64,000 nt of DNA, taken from assembly GCF_040412425.1 (NCBI RefSeq), contig NC_089766.1:20797653-20861652 (forward strand). The letters are read 5' to 3'. The position numbers and the translations under genes were made by a program. The notes under the pieces are model-generated. The model did no database searches and had not been told where the DNA came from. It saw only the letters and a list, made by a program, of their open reading frames with translations. Source of the DNA: Macrobrachium rosenbergii. Its lineage: Eukaryota; Arthropoda; Malacostraca; Decapoda; Palaemonidae. This document shows, one piece after another, positions 58,791 through 64,000 of the stretch. Positions within the stretch are counted from its first letter, which is position 1; the number at the start of each line of letters is the position of its first letter.

Positions 58791-59259
58791 TCATCAGGGA
58801 ATCATAGGGAAAGGCATCGTACTCGGGTACAATTATTTTTCCAACTTTTCATGACTCACACTCACATGCTCAAGGCTAGACTAAAAATACAAACAGAATC
58901 ATTAAAACCAAGCACTGCATAATCCATAAAAATTATGAAGTATTTAAAAAGAATTCAATGAACATAATTCTTGTGAAAAATTTAAAATAACTTATGAATA
59001 CCTTAACAAGATAATAAACAATAAAATTATGTGTAAAGTATGTGTAAAATTCTAAAACAGTAAAATTAAATAAAACACTAAAATAGTAAAGCCATTCTGC
59101 ACCCTACCCTCGCAAAGGAACGGCAGTGACTCAAAGAATATCGTAAAAACAAACCACGCTCCTTAGGCGACAAACAATTGAACAGAGGGGCATTGAACAT
59201 TTAGAGACGGAGCTATCTTAACATAATGGTCTCCAAGATAGGTCGTTTTCATTAGGAAC

Positions 59260-59415
59260 AGTACTTGACCTATAATTGTAAAGTCCTTATCTATAACTTA
59301 CGCCATTGTGAGAATCTATTATCATTTTTAATAGCCTCCTCGTACAACCCACATAAGTCTCGTGATCACATATTGGGCACGTCTATTTATAAACAACATT
59401 AGAATTTAAAAGAAG
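59260..59415 (-). pseudogene. PLE GIY-YIG endonuclease remnant
   Basis: The minus translation reads VVYK, stop, TCPICDHETYVGCTRRLLKM then IDSHNGVSYR and a stop. The VVY, CxxC, YVG, Arg and SH.GVSYR elements correspond to the first PLE's nuclease. Beyond GVSYR the sequence is degraded. Confidence 0.8.
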
Positions 59416-59684
59416 ACTAAGGCGGTCTTTCGTTTTGAATAGAGGTCCGCTTGGATTTTTTGGAACGATTTTAAGGTTCAACGCTGGGATTTCTTTTTGA
59501 ATAATGGTCAGGAACTTCTTTCTGCAAAGGTCACCATGAAAGAAAGGAAGGCTGGTAAACACTTAATTCTGGTGCTGTCAAAACCGTTGGACATCTATGA
59601 ACCGAGCATCTAGAATTTTCTTAAGCATTCTAAACAGCAGTTTTTCTGGGAAGCAGTTAATTTTAAGATAATAGGATAAAAAGT

Positions 59685-60340
59685 TTATTTCTTCATTAAA
59701 TGTAAACCAATTGGAAGTATGAGTGAAGGCCCTCTGGGCTCGTGGGTGGGGGGAGTTGAGAGAGTGTTGAGTTTAAAATTATAAAAACAAGAACTACAAA
59801 AGTTGATACCTAAACCAGTAAAAGTCTTTTTCCTAAAAACACCCGAGTACAAGCCTTGTTCATTCCTGGAAACTAGTACATCTAGAAAGAGAAGCTTCTT
59901 ATTTTCTTTATCAAGGGTAAATCTGATATTAGGATGTAGGGTATTGACAAACTCTGAGAACTGTTCTGCATTAAACTCATTTCGGAATAAGGCGAAAGGG
60001 TCATCTACGTATCTACGATAAAACTGAAGCAAAGAAACTAAGGATGAAATTTTCAAACATACTCTCCTGCATGGAGCACATGGAAATATTAGCAAGCGTC
60101 GGGCCCATCGGTGACCCCATTGGCACTCTTTCCACTTGTCTCTATAAAAGCCGTTAAAAATGAAAGACGTGTCCTGCACAGCTAATTCTAAAAGCTGTTT
60201 AAATAAGTCACGGTTAAAATTATGAGAAGTAGAGTCCGGCTCTATAAATAACTTATTTGAAATAATTTCGACGGTCTCCTCTACAGGGACATTAGTAAAA
60301 AGTGACTCTACATCCAGACTAACCATAAATAATTCTGAAT
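59685..60340 (-). pseudogene. PLE reverse transcriptase, frameshifted
   Basis: The minus ORF starts MVSLDVESLFTNVPVEETVE (palm motif A). Then comes a frameshifted stretch whose alternative frame reads ERVPMGSPMGPTLANISMCS (motif B), then FYRRYVDDPFALFRN with an intact YVDD catalytic box, LLFLDVLVSRNEQG and RKKTFTGLGINFCSSCF. The RT would copy element RNA at a nicked target. The frame breaks around 60065-60130 and again near the end make it inactive. Confidence 0.87.
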
Positions 60341-60869
60341 CTTATATAAGAATATCCTACTTGAATTGATGAGAGGTTCAAGTGAGGAACCAGAAATTTG
60401 TCTAGCTTATAACTCGGCGTGTTCACTGAGGAGAGATGGGCCATCATGGAACACTTTCTTTAAGTATTTTGGGCAAACCATATAAAAACTCATACGAAGA
60501 CCACGTAGGAAGAGTTCATGATATATATTATCAATTTTATCTTCTTTTTGTAGCAACCCCAGAAACCTGTTTTTCAATTTGTATGATCTTCTAGTTTAAT
60601 GATATTATACAAGTCAGTAACACCTATTTTCTCAAATTTTTATGAAGTTTTTTATAAGGTAATTTCCATCTTCTTAATATAAGCATCCTTATCCAAAATT
60701 GTACAACCCTTACCTATGTCTGGTTTGTAATAATAATACTATAATCATTAGCCTAAGTTTTTTTAAAAATGTCAAAGGCATTTTTGTTGAAAGGTTAACA
60801 AGGGTACCATCTAGTTTTTAAACTTATGATAGGTACAATGAGTTAGAGATGATAACTGCGACCTAAGAT

Positions 60870-61655
<786 letters not shown>

Positions 61656-61796
61656 GTGTGTGTGATATTTTTATAGTATTGGACATTTTCATTTTACTAT
61701 TATCATTTTCAGTTTTCTGTAAAGATAAACTATTAAGATGGCTATGTCTCTAATGTGTGTGTATTTTTCTTGGACATTTCATTTTTCTTTATCATT

Positions 61797-62120
61797 TCCA
61801 GCCCTCAGATCTTAAAAAACTATTAAGCTGATGGGCTCCACAGTACATTTTCTGTTGATTTTTCTGTCACCCCCAGATCTTAAAACCACAGGCTACCAAA
61901 TGTTGATCATCCACCTTCAATTGCAGCCCTGTAGCCTCAGTGGTTTATTTTATTTAAGGTTAAAGTTAGCCATGATCGTGTGTCTAGCAACGTTATAGGA
62001 CAGGCCACCACCGGGCCGTGGTTGAAAGTTTCATGTGCCACGGCTCGTACAGCATTACACGCTGTACAAAAACTCGAATTCGCCGGAGGAACTTCGGCGC
62101 ATGTTTTCTGCTATTTTTGT
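61797..62120 (+). repeat. Dispersed repeat R2, copy 3 (diverged)
   Basis: The stretch shares cagatcttaaaa, gttaaagttagcc.tgatc, ggacaggccaccaccggg, tgaaagtttca and acttcggcgca with 33597-33870, with several indels. It is the most complete of the three on its right side. Confidence 0.75.
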
Positions 62121-63665
62121 CAAGACATGGGAAAGTCTCCTTTTTAGGAATCCATTTTGCATAATTACAGAGAATGATTGTGATTTTGGTTGAGTCTGAC
62201 GATGAAAAAGTGGAAGGAGTAGGAAACTTCTTTGTTTGTATCAGCCGAAAGAACGCGTCCAAAACCCTAAACCTTATAAGGAACGAAATCCTTTCAGTAG
62301 AAAACCTATTCTCTATGCCAGCCTCATAAATGATTTAGAAGGAGACTCTGGATGTCCTGTAGGACACTTTTATTGCTGTAATATCCTCCCCTGGCGTTCC
62401 CTTAAATACACTCCACAGATAATATGTTATGGCTTATGGCGGAGGCGTATCCCATACGCCTGGAAATGGCACCATAAAGATTTTTTTTTTTTTTTTTAGC
62501 AGGAGAGGATTTCTGATCATTTGTATTTCCTCTCCCTGAATTCTTCCCTGACATTATGTGGGATGGTGCGGAGTCTTATTGGCTTCATTCAGCTGCTGTG
62601 GTTCTTATTATAATGGAATTATCTTCCCAGCGATTAGTGCAGTTATTAATCAAACTTTTGTCTAATACTTTTTGTCAGATACTCAAGAGAGAGAGAGAGA
62701 GAGAATATTTTTAGTAAAGAAGACCGACATCTGTCAACTCAAAACATTTTCTGTCAGGAAGAATTTCCGTTAATCTTGATTTCGTAAAGAAGATATAAGA
62801 TTATTAAAAAGTTGTCTTTGCAATTTTTTTAATTAAGAAGAATGTCATATGAGCAAACATTTCATCATTTCTTTTCCGTTTATCAAAAACATTTTTTTTT
62901 ATTACAAATTCATTTCTTTCAAAGATGCATCTTGTTACAAACACATGATCAGTCAGGAAGTGTATTACTGCCATAGCATTTTGTGAAATAAATTTTATTT
63001 AAAAAGAACTTTTGATTTTGTTGACAGGATATCCATGATGAAACGTACTATTATTTTCACATGGAGTTATAAAAAAACCTTCCTTAACCAAAATAAAAAA
63101 AAAAATTCAAAAAACCTGAAGTGACAGATTAAATGAAGGTTTTGTGTCTTATCTCTCCTCATACTATGTAGCCTTACAAAAAAAAAAAAAAAAAAAGTAA
63201 CTGTGACAGACAAAGCACTGAAGTGCCTCACTGCAGTATGTATGGCTGAGCCCCGTGTCTTCAGGAATCTCAGGACTGCAACAACGTGAAGGGCTCGGAA
63301 ACACAACATTAAAATTGCCCTTAGGATCCGTAGAGGTCTTAATCCTCAGGGTTACCTGTTCTGGATTCCCCATGGACAGGAAATGTCTGTCCCTAGGAAA
63401 AGATTGGCCATGGTTCTGTTACAGAACTTTGCTTTTCAGTTTCTTGATTGTACTTCTGTTTTCAATTTCACAGTGTACACTTTCATCAGTTTTCTCTCTT
63501 CACTCTGTTTACAAAAAATAATTTTGTCTTCTCTCATATCTGGTCACCAAAATTCAGTTTGTTATGATATATGCATTTGGAACGAAGGAACGAAATAAGT
63601 TACAATTCAGCGAAAACAGATGCTGATTTAGGATTTCTCTTCTGTGTTTCCTCCCTTTTCATTGA

Positions 63666-63669
<4 letters not shown>
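62121..63669. other. Unassigned DNA with a hairpin and T tract
   Basis: At 62443-62461 an 8-bp perfect hairpin (AGGCGTAT-CCC-ATACGCCT) is followed about 18 bases later by a run of about 17 T (62480-62496), resembling the block at 601-720. The minus ORF 63164-63373 (MGNPEQVTLRIKTSTDPKGN, later CCSPEIPEDTG and LQCFVCHS) has no recognised family. A short GA run lies at 62687-62704. Confidence 0.4.

Positions 63670-63713
<44 letters not shown>
63670..63713. repeat. (CT)n microsatellite
   Basis: A CT run of about 44 bases. The ORFs over it are Ser/Leu repeat artefacts. Confidence 0.95.
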
Positions 63714-63716
<3 letters not shown>

Positions 63717-64000
63717 CCTTTTCTTGCCTGTGACTAATGATTTTCTCGATACCTCCAGAGGACTGTGTGGAAGAAAGGCACAACATCTGTGCGATGTCAA
63801 GGTCCTCCCTCCATCTCCTCTGTTTCTTGTCTCTTCGTTAGATGTCCTTCACTCCCTTAGGCCGTTGGATCATCGTCTTGTCATCGAAGTCCATAAAAGT
63901 CGAAAAGAAAGAGGGCAAAGACTTGTGTCGAAAAATGCTTGAATATAAAATCAATGCCTTTCCGTAACTGACCAGGGTTGGGTTGGTTCCACCTTCGCAT
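63714..64000. other. Unassigned DNA at the window end
   Basis: The open stretch to 63942 is partly CT-repeat coded and has no recognised domain. Confidence 0.35.

Noticed and set aside
63164..63373. A Cys-containing minus ORF as a zinc-binding protein
   Set aside because: Only 69 codons, no recognised cysteine spacing, and no splice context that I could support.

Overview
The window looks like intergenic or intronic DNA from a large, repeat-rich crustacean genome, most likely a decapod. Four things point there: very long (CT)n/(GA)n, (AT)n and (GT)n microsatellites every few kilobases; several interspersed repeats that I recognise from decapod sequence; Penelope-like, Ty3/Gypsy, non-LTR and mariner relics; and no compact host gene. 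This assignment rests on pattern and memory, not on a search. Nothing looks bacterial, plasmid or phage.

Layout. 1-9 kb: AT-rich DNA with three candidate spliced exons (1-159, 449-547, 8557-8634; weak support), two copies of a SINE-like repeat and a LINE reverse-transcriptase fragment. 9.3-16.8 kb (copy A) and 22.1-33.8 kb (copy B): a direct duplication whose right half is a 3'-truncated Jockey/I-like LINE (5' UTR, gag-like ORF1, apurinic endonuclease, no RT). Copy B also carries a 15-unit, 75-bp in-frame minisatellite inside ORF1 and a Penelope-like element (PLE) insertion. 16.8-22.1 kb: spacer with a minus-strand Gypsy gag/protease relic and a second LINE of a different type. 33.8-38.5 kb: microsatellites and a 232-bp foldback. 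38.5-44.3 kb: a nearly complete minus-strand Ty3/Gypsy LTR retrotransposon with about 98% identical LTRs and a perfect 5-bp target-site duplication. 44.3-58 kb: a third fragment of the duplicated family, a 1.4-kb G/T-rich TTTAGG-containing minisatellite, microsatellites, a mariner relic and a tRNA-derived SINE. 58.8-61.6 kb: a second PLE cluster on the minus strand between (AT)n tracts. 61.6-64 kb: another dispersed repeat and unassigned DNA.

The items most worth follow-up are the hammerhead-ribozyme motifs at both ends of the snap-back PLE (25048-25086 minus, 27190-27228 plus), the ORF1 minisatellite, the consistent abutment of PLEs on (AT)n tracts, the TTAGG-like array and the foldback at 37461-37692. 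The genes here do not form a host pathway: they are independent parasitic elements, mostly dead. The Gypsy element is the youngest by LTR divergence, but its pol is frameshifted.
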